The translations under genes and the position numbers were made by a program. From Shewanella sp. MR-4 (GTDB taxonomy: Bacteria > Pseudomonadota > Gammaproteobacteria > Enterobacterales > Shewanellaceae), in NCBI RefSeq assembly GCF_000014685.1, contig NC_008321.1, positions 3,097,001-3,161,000 of the forward strand: a stretch of DNA of 64,000 bases. The letters run 5' to 3'. The notes below the pieces were generated by a model. It was not told the origin of the DNA and searched no databases. It saw only the letters and a list, made by a program, of their open reading frames with translations. Shown one piece after another: positions 57,841 to 64,000 of the stretch (positions are counted from its first letter, which is position 1; every line of letters starts with the position of its first letter).

Positions 57841-57932
57841 AATCTGATCTCCTTTATGGTCCCTCATTCGAGTGTGCCATAGCCAATCCACTCATACAGC
57901 ATGAAAAGCTTATTTTTTGTGATAAAAAGTGA

Positions 57933-57968
57933 ATTTATTGTGAGTTAACTTTATTAAACACAATAAAT
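57933..57968. repeat. 10-bp inverted repeat between the PTS gene and purU
   Basis: ATTTATTGTG (57933-57942) and CACAATAAAT (57959-57968) enclose 16 AT-rich bases. It is 29 bases past the PTS gene stop and 93 bases before the purU start, so it could act as a weak terminator or an operator. Confidence 0.4.
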
Positions 57969-57996
57969 CAGCGATTAATTTCAAGAAGATGTAATA

Positions 57997-59478
57997 TTAA
58001 CGCCGGGTATCTAAATAGCGCTGTAAGACTTTGCGTAGGGTTTCGGCTTTGGTGCCATACACCACTTGCACGCCTTTGCCCATCACAATCACGCCCTTAG
58101 CACCCAGCTGGCTGAGCCGCACTTTATTGACGAGCTCAGGGCTGTGCACACTCAAGCGTAACCGGGTAAGACAAGCATTAAGCTCAACAATATTCTCACG
58201 ACCGCCCAATGCCGCAATGATGGCCCTTAAACTCTCTTTGGCACCATGGGGTTCATCGGGTTCGAGTCGTCCTGGCGTCTTTAAATTAAATGCCAGAATA
58301 CTGCCCCTAAACAGCAGGTAATAAATCACCGCCGTCAGCGGCCCTAAGAATGCAAACCAACCCGTATTGCGCGAGAGGGAAAACAGCAGCGTGAAATCCA
58401 CCAGCCCATGAGAGAACACAATACTGTGGTGAATATCGAGCATGATGCAGACAAAATATGCCAGCCCCGACAACAACACATGGATAAGAAACAGGATAGG
58501 TGCCACAAACATAAAGGCGAACTCAATTGGCTCAGTGACTCCGGTCAGCCAACTGGCCGCCGCCGCGGAAAGCATAATACCCGCGACCCGATTACGCTCT
58601 GAGGGATCGGCGCAGCGCCAAATGGCCAGCGCCACCGCGGGGAGTCCCCACATTTTAATCAAATAACCGCCAGCTAAATTCCCCGCCTGCGGATCGCCGG
58701 CTAAATAGCGCGCCACTTCACCCCGAACCACTTCAGCGTTCTGTAACTGGTATTGGCCAACTTCTAAATAGAAAGGCGCATTCCAGATATGATGCAAACC
58801 GAGGGGAATGAGTAAACGTTCGAGCGCACCATAGACCCCAAAGGCAATGGCCGGCTTTTGGTAAACCGCCCAGTCGGACACACGCTCGATGAGCAGAGAT
58901 AACGGCGGCCACACATGGGCAAGGATATAACCTAAGCCCATAGCCAACGGAATGATCAATAAAGAAGCACTACGTCGCCCCTCAAAAAAGGAGAAAATCG
59001 CCGGCAGGCGAATATATTGGCTCCAGCGCACGGCAAAGCAAGTCACGCCACCTATTAACATGCCGCCAGCAATGCCTGTGTCTAAGGTTTCCATGCCGAG
59101 TAGTAATTGGGTTGGCAGTTGGTAGAGATCCGCTAACGCGGCTAAGGTGGCCGTCATCACCCCATAACCAAATACGGCAGTAAAAGCGGCGATACCTTGA
59201 TCGCGGCAAAACCCTATCGCCACCGCCACCGCAAACAAAATGGGCATGATGGCGAAAATCAGTTTGCCAACCGCCAGCATTAGTACGGTTAGCACCTCGG
59301 GCATAAAAGGGATTGGACTCACGGTTAAGCCCAGCATCACACCCGCGGCCGGTAAAATCGCAATCGGGATTAACAGCGCCTGACTTAGGCGCTGGGCAAA
59401 TTTAAACCACTGCTGAGTAACGAAATGACCTAAGCGGCGCGTTCGGATTTGACGATTTGATTCCAGCTTTCCAGCCAT
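57997..59478 (-). CDS. PTS EIICB permease, glucose/N-acetylglucosamine type
   Basis: The 493-residue protein has an N-terminal EIIC membrane domain with about ten hydrophobic segments (GLHHIWNAPFYLEVG and TGVTEPIEFAFMFVAP are the family substrate-site stretches). A C-terminal EIIB domain carries the phosphorylated cysteine in NACLTRLRLSV (about Cys436). No EIIA is fused or adjacent, so phosphate must come from a separate EIIA. The closest types are NagE, PtsG and MalX; sugar specificity is uncertain. The ATG chosen overlaps the yqcA end by 49 bases; no better start is visible downstream. Confidence 0.87.
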   Translation of the reverse strand: MAGKLESNRQIRTRRLGHFVTQQWFKFAQRLSQALLIPIAILPAAGVMLGLTVSPIPFMPEVLTVLMLAVGKLIFAIMPILFAVAVAIGFCRDQGIAAFTAVFGYGVMTATLAALADLYQLPTQLLLGMETLDTGIAGGMLIGGVTCFAVRWSQYIRLPAIFSFFEGRRSASLLIIPLAMGLGYILAHVWPPLSLLIERVSDWAVYQKPAIAFGVYGALERLLIPLGLHHIWNAPFYLEVGQYQLQNAEVVRGEVARYLAGDPQAGNLAGGYLIKMWGLPAVALAIWRCADPSERNRVAGIMLSAAAASWLTGVTEPIEFAFMFVAPILFLIHVLLSGLAYFVCIMLDIHHSIVFSHGLVDFTLLFSLSRNTGWFAFLGPLTAVIYYLLFRGSILAFNLKTPGRLEPDEPHGAKESLRAIIAALGGRENIVELNACLTRLRLSVHSPELVNKVRLSQLGAKGVIVMGKGVQVVYGTKAETLRKVLQRYLDTRR

Positions 59479-59894
59479 TTTATCGCTTCGACCTCGGGTT
59501 CCATGGTTTCACAGGCATCAATTTCAAGACGCGCCACAACGGGTTTGGCGCCTAGCTCGCTGAGCAATTCATCTACCGATTTACCCGCACCACAAAAGGT
59601 ATCGTAACTCGAATCGCCGAGTGCTATCACACTGTATTTCAGCTCAGGCAGATAAGGCGCTGTCTCCTTAAGATGATAGTACCAAGGCTGAATATCGTCG
59701 GGTAAATCCCCTTGCCCAGTGGTCGAAGTCACGACCACTAACAACTCATCCTGTGGCGGCGTAAATTGACTAATTTCGTTCGGTTGCCACAATTTGGCGT
59801 CATAACCGAGTTCTGTTAGCGCTTTTTCTAAGGTTTCGGCGGTAAATTGTGCGCTACCATACACAGTGCCAAAAACCAGATTAACTTTTTTCAT
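59430..59894 (-). CDS. yqcA: Short-chain flavodoxin, YqcA/MioC type
   Basis: The 154-residue flavodoxin has the FMN phosphate loop TVYGSAQFTAE near the N terminus, then TSTTGQGDLPDD and ALGDSSYDTFCGAGK for the isoalloxazine ring. Proximity to truC and yqcC mirrors the E. coli yqcC-truC-yqcA cluster, which favours YqcA over MioC. Its 3' end overlaps the PTS gene. A 429-base gap containing a possible small plus-strand gene separates it from truC. Confidence 0.88.
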   Translation of the reverse strand: MKKVNLVFGTVYGSAQFTAETLEKALTELGYDAKLWQPNEISQFTPPQDELLVVVTSTTGQGDLPDDIQPWYYHLKETAPYLPELKYSVIALGDSSYDTFCGAGKSVDELLSELGAKPVVARLEIDACETMEPEVEAIKWLESWNQIVKSERAA

Positions 59895-60323
59895 GATATA
59901 CTCCGTGCCACATGCGTAAACGCAACTTAGCTGAAGTTACTTTATTGTGAGGCTTTAGGGCAAGCAACAAGGTAAAAATTTTATAAATCAAGTTATTGAG
60001 CATGGGGAAGCGAACTGATGCGACAGAGCAATAGGCAAAAACACCTCAAGCACCAACATAAAACCACCCAAATTAGACGCAAACATTACTTTCACGCCGC
60101 CCAGCAAAATCTGCAATTCCCGCTAACCGTTCCGGCGGAATACTCGACCTTAGCCAGCTTGATATCCAGTCTCAAACCAACCAGTAGTTAAGACCGCCGA
60201 ATGTTGCGATGAATTGCATGCCACTAAGCAGATAGCTAAGATGCAAGCTTAAGTGAGCACTCGCCTTCGGCTAGGAGTCGCCTCGAGCAAACACTCGCCT
60301 TTAGTGACTAAACAAGCATTGCC
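59895..60323. other. Gap between yqcA and truC
   Basis: These 429 bases should hold the yqcA promoter and the possible small gene at 60018-60191. The segment 60240-60310 contains repeated short elements with ACTCGCCTT but no clean hairpin with a T tract. Confidence 0.5.
60018..60191 (+). CDS. Possible small basic protein, 57 residues
   Basis: In the 429-base gap between yqcA and truC an ATG at 60018 opens a 57-codon frame with GGGAAG seven bases upstream and a TATAAAT-like -10 near 59979-59985. The product is rich in Gln, His, Lys and Arg in its first 30 residues (MRQSNRQKHLKHQHKTTQIR), then hydrophobic and serine-rich. I do not recognise it. It has no signal peptide or clear domain. It could be a real small protein or chance; the good ribosome site is the main support. 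Confidence 0.4.
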   Translation: MRQSNRQKHLKHQHKTTQIRRKHYFHAAQQNLQFPLTVPAEYSTLASLISSLKPTSS

Positions 60324-61178
60324 TTAAACGGTCGTCGTTTGCCCTGCAATCAACACACTTGGCTCTCGACAAAGCGCGGCATCGTCCCAGCCCAATCCTG
60401 CAAACACGGTTTCCCATTCTGGCTCAAGCTCGGTTTCAATACTTAAGCGCTCAAGTGTCACCGGGTGAGTGAAGGTTAACTTCTTCGCAATCAGCCACAA
60501 TCGATTGATATCGAAATGCGCGCGGAAAAACGCATTTTGTTTCCCATCGCCGTGGGTGGTATCGCCAATAATCGGATGACGTAAATGCGCCATATGGCGT
60601 CTGAGTTGGTGCTTACGCCCCGTTTTGGGACTCAGTTTAACTAACGCGAAGCGGCTGGTAGCATAACGCCCCGACGGATAAGGAATTTCGGTATTTAACA
60701 GCGGCTCATATTGAGTCACAGCATCCTGCGCGGCTTTATCTTGATTGGCAAACTTGTCAGCCACCTCATCCAATTCGACTTTAAGCGCATAATCCAAAAT
60801 GCCACTCTCGTGCATATTGCCACGTACCAGTGCCAAATATTGTTTTTCAATACTGTGGTTGGCAAATTGCTCGCAAAGGGCGTTGGCCACCTCACTGCTT
60901 TTGGCAAATAACAACACACCCGAGGTGGGTCTATCTAAACGGTGAACCGGAAACACATGGCAACCAACCAAGTCCCGAGTCAGCTGCATCGCAAAAAAGC
61001 GCTCACGCCGCGCTAAGTAGCTTCGATGAACCAATAACCCCGCGGGTTTGTGGATAGCCACCAAGTGCTCGTCTTGATACAAAACACGCAGCTCTGGCGC
61101 AAGCTCTGACTGCTCGTCGCTCTCGCTTGGGTTGTATTTATCCTCTGGCATATCCAGCCAATCATCATCTAGGTTCAT
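60324..61178 (-). CDS. truC: tRNA pseudouridine(65) synthase
   Basis: TruC makes pseudouridine 65 in certain tRNAs. The 284-residue RluA-family enzyme has the catalytic aspartate in HRLDRPTSG and conserved LVHRSYLA and KTGRKHQLRRHM segments. About 25 extra acidic residues at the N terminus (DDDWLDMPEDKYNPSESDE) precede the usual first motif (LRVLYQDEHLVAIHKP). Those bases include the 14-base overlap with yqcC, so the ATG start fits translational coupling. Confidence 0.93.
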   Translation of the reverse strand: MNLDDDWLDMPEDKYNPSESDEQSELAPELRVLYQDEHLVAIHKPAGLLVHRSYLARRERFFAMQLTRDLVGCHVFPVHRLDRPTSGVLLFAKSSEVANALCEQFANHSIEKQYLALVRGNMHESGILDYALKVELDEVADKFANQDKAAQDAVTQYEPLLNTEIPYPSGRYATSRFALVKLSPKTGRKHQLRRHMAHLRHPIIGDTTHGDGKQNAFFRAHFDINRLWLIAKKLTFTHPVTLERLSIETELEPEWETVFAGLGWDDAALCREPSVLIAGQTTTV

Positions 61179-61500
61179 TTAACAACATATCCAATTCATT
61201 CAAGACACCGATTAAAGGCGCTAACGCCGCTTGTTCGGACCACACATGTTCCGCCATCGGGGCTATCGCAATTTTGCTTGGCAAAGGTTGCCCCGCATCG
61301 ATAAGGGCTTGCATGCGCGGAATAAAGATAAACTGCAACCATTGCTCTAACGACATCAGATCGCAGGCAAAAGGCGCCATACTGGCCATGGCTTCATCAC
61401 TGGGCGCACTGGTAGACCAAAGCCCGGCACTTTGTAGCTCGTGGGCAATTTGGGCTAGTTTGGTTTGAGTTTGGCTGTAAAGCATCGATATAAGGTCCAT
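61165..61500 (-). CDS. yqcC: YqcC family protein (DUF446)
   Basis: The protein of about 111 residues is all-helical and matches YqcC, a small family of unknown function next to truC. Conserved features visible are the SLEQWLQFIFIPRM and LPSKIAIAPMAEH stretches. The start is not certain: TTG at 61521, ATG at 61500 and ATG at 61485 are all in frame, without a strong ribosome site; I take 61500 by length. It overlaps truC by 14 bases. Confidence 0.8.
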   Translation of the reverse strand: MDLISMLYSQTQTKLAQIAHELQSAGLWSTSAPSDEAMASMAPFACDLMSLEQWLQFIFIPRMQALIDAGQPLPSKIAIAPMAEHVWSEQAALAPLIGVLNELDMLLNEPR

Positions 61501-61631
61501 TAAGCCACAGTCATTCGACAATTAAGCAATGCGACTGAGGCGATAAAAGTGTGGCAATCATACCATCGCGCACAACTTCCCCCTATAATGTCGCCAATTT
61601 ATTGAGCCTTTTTGATTGATATGGCAGCCAA

Positions 61632-62645
61632 ATGACTGAAATTACCACGCTTAGCCAATTTTTAACGACAGCCAAAACCCAATTCCAAGTCTATGAATTA
61701 GGACGAAGAGTGCAGCACATCGATATGCTGGCCTTCCATCAAATCGAATCATTAGTCACGCCCTACCCTTACCCCATTCAAGGGCATGCCCAATTTGCCA
61801 TCGTGTTTTGGAATGAGAGCCAACAGCACTTTATTTGGTTCCTAAAGCTACCGTTAGACGAACAAGGACTGCTCTCGCCTGCGCCGCGCTCACAGTTTAT
61901 TGAAATGGTATTAACGGCACTGGGGCAAGATCCGACTCAGCCATTAACCGATGAACAGCAGGATCGCCTCGCTAACAATCCGTTTAGCTTTAAGCCAAGC
62001 CAAGAAAAACTGGCGGTATTTAACGCCTTAGTGCGTAAACAATTAGGTTTAAGCGCTTCAATTCAATATGAATTTGCAGTGCAATATCTCTCGGGACAAA
62101 TTGCCCCGAGTGAATGGCAGCATATTGGCCTGCAAGGTTTGAGCGACGTGTGTGTTCGCCTTGGCGAGTTAGATCACGAGCAGCAACTCCTTGTCAGTTT
62201 TGACAATAGTGCGATTGAAGTACAAATTGCCCTGTGCCAATGTCTCGAACATCTGCATTTAACAGAAGCGCTCGCCAATAAGCTTTACGATAAGTTTGTG
62301 ACGGCTCCTCCCGAATACCAAGCCTATTACTTGCGCGCACTCGCCTCCCATACCGAATTGAGTCAGCGAGCCCTCGCCCATCTTCAACAAAGCGAGCGCT
62401 TAGAGGCCAATGAACTTATCAGCATCGCGGGCCGAAACTGGACCGTATTAAAGCAAGAGCTGAGTCGCAGTATTTACCTGGAAGCACTGGCACGACAACC
62501 CCAAGCCTTTTTTAATCAGATCTTTGCTGATATTGTGGCGATTCCCAGTTTGCGTAACCACTTATTGGGGGAGCTCAGAAACCCCAATCGGAGTGTTCAA
62601 CTATCACAGGCCATTGGCGGCTTGTTTAAGGCTACAAGTAAATGA
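61632..62645 (+). CDS. DUF3549 family protein
   Basis: The 337-residue soluble protein, with no signal peptide or membrane helix, resembles the DUF3549 family of Shewanella, Vibrio and relatives, function unknown. The second half looks like helical repeats (LGELDHEQQLLVSFDNSAIEVQ, YYLRALASHTELSQRALAHL). It overlaps the DUF3301 gene by four bases (ATGA), so the two are co-translated and probably act together. Confidence 0.82.
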   Translation: MTEITTLSQFLTTAKTQFQVYELGRRVQHIDMLAFHQIESLVTPYPYPIQGHAQFAIVFWNESQQHFIWFLKLPLDEQGLLSPAPRSQFIEMVLTALGQDPTQPLTDEQQDRLANNPFSFKPSQEKLAVFNALVRKQLGLSASIQYEFAVQYLSGQIAPSEWQHIGLQGLSDVCVRLGELDHEQQLLVSFDNSAIEVQIALCQCLEHLHLTEALANKLYDKFVTAPPEYQAYYLRALASHTELSQRALAHLQQSERLEANELISIAGRNWTVLKQELSRSIYLEALARQPQAFFNQIFADIVAIPSLRNHLLGELRNPNRSVQLSQAIGGLFKATSK

Positions 62646-63028
62646 TGTCAGATCTGCTGTTAATTATTGCGCTAGTTGTGGTTGCGGCCTTTTTTTGGCA
62701 ATTACGTCAAATGGCAGAATTGAGCCGTATTTTTGCTGAAAAAGAATGTTGCCGACAGAAAGTACAGCTCTTAGCCATCGCAATGGAAACGGCTCGCCCC
62801 AGCCTTGGCGGCACGACAGGGATCTGTTGGAAGGCAAAATACCTATTCGAGTTCAGCACCGATGGCATCAATCAATACCGCGGTCATATTTGGATGCTAG
62901 GGAAAAAAGTGCAAAAGATTGAATGGCCTATTTTCCCAGAGCCAGAATGGCAAGAAGCACCAATGGCCAAAGGCAAGTTTGGTGGTTGCGGCAGTCAAAG
63001 TAGCTGTAGCTCGGGCAAATGCCATTAA
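62642..63028 (+). CDS. DUF3301 family membrane-anchored protein
   Basis: The 128-residue protein has one N-terminal membrane helix (about 5-21), then a DUF3301 domain with a cysteine pair (EKECCRQK) and the segment FEFSTDGINQYRGHIWMLG. The tail is rich in Gly, Ser and Cys (GGCGSQSSCSSGKCH), a possible metal site, though this is inference. Function is unknown. It is coupled to DUF3549. ATG at 62642 or the adjacent ATG may be the start. Confidence 0.82.
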   Translation: MMSDLLLIIALVVVAAFFWQLRQMAELSRIFAEKECCRQKVQLLAIAMETARPSLGGTTGICWKAKYLFEFSTDGINQYRGHIWMLGKKVQKIEWPIFPEPEWQEAPMAKGKFGGCGSQSSCSSGKCH

Positions 63029-63141
63029 GCGATTACAGTGAACCTTTAGATAAAGCTGGACTGAATAGATAACGCCGAGCCGTATAGAGAACACTAAGCC
63101 ATAACTCGGCTCTAATCCGCAATTAGCTTTATCTGTGTGAA

Positions 63142-63179
63142 TATCAAAAAGAAAGGGCGTGGTCTAAGACCACGCCCTT
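63142..63179 (-). terminator. Intrinsic terminator of the CsrB-like RNA
   Basis: AAGGGCGTGGTC (63153-63164) pairs perfectly with GACCACGCCCTT (63168-63179), loop TAA. On the minus strand it is followed by TCTTTTTGATATT, while the plus-strand side (CTGTTCTCTG) is a poorer T tract. It therefore ends a minus-strand transcript, and could also serve the DUF3301 gene. Confidence 0.85.
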
Positions 63180-63570
63180 CTGTTCTCTGTTAAGCTATCC
63201 CGCTATTTTCGTGCTCCCTGCACCATCCATGCGTCAACTTGCGTCCTGCATCATCCCTGTTCAATCCGTGATATTTCCCTGTACTAACGTACTTCCCTAT
63301 CTCTTGGCGTTCCTTTTACCAAGCTTGCTCTTTCCTGAGCGGTTCCAGCATCATCCGTGAAATAGGTTCAGTAGCATCCTTTCTATTGCACTCCATGTGC
63401 CATTGCAATCCTGTGCAATTAGGCTATCTATCCCTGATAGTCTTTCCTTCCGTGGTTCGCATCGCTTTCATCCTGAAAGTCTCTCCTTACAACTCCATGA
63501 GTGTTTATTCCTTAAACACTGTTCAGTCATCCTGACTGCTAACTCCCTGTTCGCTGTAGTTCCGTCTACA
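63142..63570 (-). ncRNA. csrB: CsrB-family CsrA-sequestering small RNA
   Basis: On the minus strand this stretch of about 430 bases is a string of short hairpins whose loops carry GGA, the CsrA-binding core. I count 25 GGA between 63180 and 63570. Clear hairpins (plus coordinates) are 63555-63570, 63524-63538 (CAGTCA-GGA-TGACTG), 63500-63520 (8-bp stem, loop AGGAA), 63465-63479, 63424-63440, 63402-63419 (ATTGCA-CAGGAT-TGCAAT), 63388-63400, 63327-63340 and 63211-63223. Free CAGGAT and AGGGAA elements lie between. The 3' end is an intrinsic terminator. A -10-like TAGAAT (63581-63576) puts the RNA start near 63570. It should titrate CsrA and relieve its translational effects, under UvrY (GacA) control. 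Confidence 0.9.
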
Positions 63571-63575
63571 AATGA

Positions 63576-63581
63576 ATTCTA
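63576..63581 (-). promoter_or_regulatory. Probable -10 of the CsrB-like RNA
   Basis: TAGAAT on the minus strand matches TATAAT at five of six positions and lies about 7 bases before the first hairpin. No good -35 is seen at the normal spacing, as expected of an activator-dependent promoter. Confidence 0.5.
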
Positions 63582-63683
63582 CGACAGCTATGGCAGCTCG
63601 GCTTTCGCAAAAGATAAAAATGTAAGCCGCAATATTAAGTTCATAATGGAAAATAATTCTTAACATATTGATTAGACATATAT

Positions 63684-63699
63684 TACCTAAAATTAGGTA
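63684..63699. repeat. TACCTAA-AA-TTAGGTA dyad upstream of the CsrB-like RNA
   Basis: Two 7-bp arms with a two-base spacer lie about 115-130 bases before the predicted RNA start, between it and the UvrY-type box. The sequence fits no operator I recognise. Confidence 0.5.
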
Positions 63700-63739
63700 G
63701 TCATTGTCAGTCAAAAAACTTACAAATCACTTACAGCCT

Positions 63740-63757
63740 TGTGAGATATATCTCACA
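63740..63757. promoter_or_regulatory. UvrY/GacA-type activator box
   Basis: TGTGAGATATATCTCACA is a perfect 18-bp palindrome (20 bp with one flanking pair) resembling the upstream activating sequence of Gac-controlled small RNA genes (TGTAAGN6CTTACA and the TGTGAGAGATCTCTTACA type in csrB). Its centre is about 180 bases before the predicted RNA start. Two CTTACA half-sites at 63719-63724 and 63730-63735 lie beside it. Confidence 0.75.
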
Positions 63758-63936
63758 AGAAGTCGGGCAATTTATGCCATTTAAAAACACAAACATTGAT
63801 TTATCCTGAGACGCTTAAACACAGAAAAGGAAATAGCGACTGCATAAAAGAGTAAAAATCGTCCGCTATATTTTATTTTCAGATATACCGCACGTAAAAG
63901 TGGACATTATGACGTACCGTAAAAAAAGACGTAGGA

Positions 63937-63973
63937 GAATAGAAAAAAGAAAGGGGCGCACTATGTGCACCCC
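63937..63973 (-). terminator. Intrinsic terminator of a second minus-strand RNA
   Basis: On the minus strand GGGGTGCAC-ATA-GTGCGCCCC forms a 9-pair stem with one G-U pair, then TTTCTTTTTTCTATTC. On the plus strand the same position would be a C-A mismatch, which favours the minus strand as the transcribed one. Confidence 0.8.
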
Positions 63974-64000
63974 ATTTATCCTCTGCAAGCCATCCTGCTT
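63937..64000 (-). ncRNA. 3' end of a probable second CsrB-like RNA (cut by window edge)
   Basis: Upstream of the terminator the minus strand reads AAGC-AGGATG-GCTT (hairpin 64000-63987 with GGA in the loop), then GCAGAGGATAAAT, a second GGA. This is the pattern of the first RNA. Only the last 64 bases are present. If right, two CsrB-family genes lie in tandem about 370 bases apart, with the UvrY-type box of the first in the gap. Confidence 0.6.

Noticed and set aside
63153..63179. Hairpin read only as the terminator of the DUF3301 gene
   Set aside because: The plus-strand side has a poor T tract and lies 125 bases from the stop, whereas the minus-strand side has a T tract and ends the GGA hairpin array.
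63180..63570. Possible CRISPR array or tandem repeat in the right-end gap
   Set aside because: The repeated element is a short loop motif in hairpins of different stems and spacing; there are no equal direct repeats with spacers and no cas genes.
63397..63663. 88-codon plus-strand frame in the right-end gap
   Set aside because: It runs antisense through the GGA hairpin array; its Ser/Cys/Leu-rich product reflects repeated TCC hairpins and there is no ribosome site.

Overview
The window is chromosomal DNA of a gammaproteobacterium, almost certainly Shewanella. The signs are an MtrC/OmcA-type decaheme lipoprotein, a perfect FNR/EtrA-type box in front of ompW, a phhA-phhB-tyrR-fahA-maiA aromatic amino acid cluster, several DUF families typical of Shewanella and its relatives (DUF2982, DUF3549, DUF3301, DUF3718), and the rpsB-to-dnaE core block. 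I see no tRNA, rRNA, CRISPR array, prophage or intact insertion sequence.

Layout. Bases 1-7.1 kb hold ompW, a nucleotidyltransferase-like gene and the phenylalanine/tyrosine degradation genes with their TyrR-type regulator. Bases 7.4-14.6 kb, on the plus strand, hold galU-galE, a lone napF ferredoxin, a bactofilin, a LysR-type regulator and the decaheme cytochrome. Bases 14.6-25.5 kb, on the minus strand, are housekeeping and accessory genes: DUF2982, an ElyC/YdcF-like protein, a ROK sugar kinase, cysQ, an RfbD-like reductase with an internal 15-bp repeat, a PHP phosphatase, an SNF2 helicase and a DUF885 peptidase-like protein. Around 26 kb lie a cold-shock gene and a 270-bp MITE-like element that abuts, and supplies the stop codon of, a Kef-type antiporter. 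A diguanylate cyclase follows.

Bases 29.6-49.5 kb are the conserved envelope and translation block on the minus strand. In transcription order it is rpsB-tsf-pyrH-frr-uppS-cdsA-dxr-rseP-bamA-skp-lpxD-fabZ-lpxA-lpxB-rnhB-dnaE-tilS. It couples translation factors, isoprenoid and phospholipid precursors, outer-membrane protein assembly and lipid A synthesis. Divergently from it run map-glnD-dapD and a small secreted DUF3718 protein. Bases 54.8-63.0 kb carry an HD-GYP/CBS signalling protein, purU (probably UUG-initiated), a PTS EIICB, the yqcC-truC-yqcA cluster and a DUF3549-DUF3301 pair.

The most striking feature is at the right end. About 430 bases without a credible protein gene read, on the minus strand, as a chain of small hairpins with GGA in the loops (25 GGA in all). 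It ends in an intrinsic terminator and is preceded, about 180 bp upstream, by a perfect TGTGAGA/TCTCACA palindrome of the UvrY/GacA type. This is the architecture of a CsrB-family RNA that sequesters CsrA. A second terminator plus GGA-hairpin 3' end begins at the window edge, suggesting two such RNA genes in tandem.
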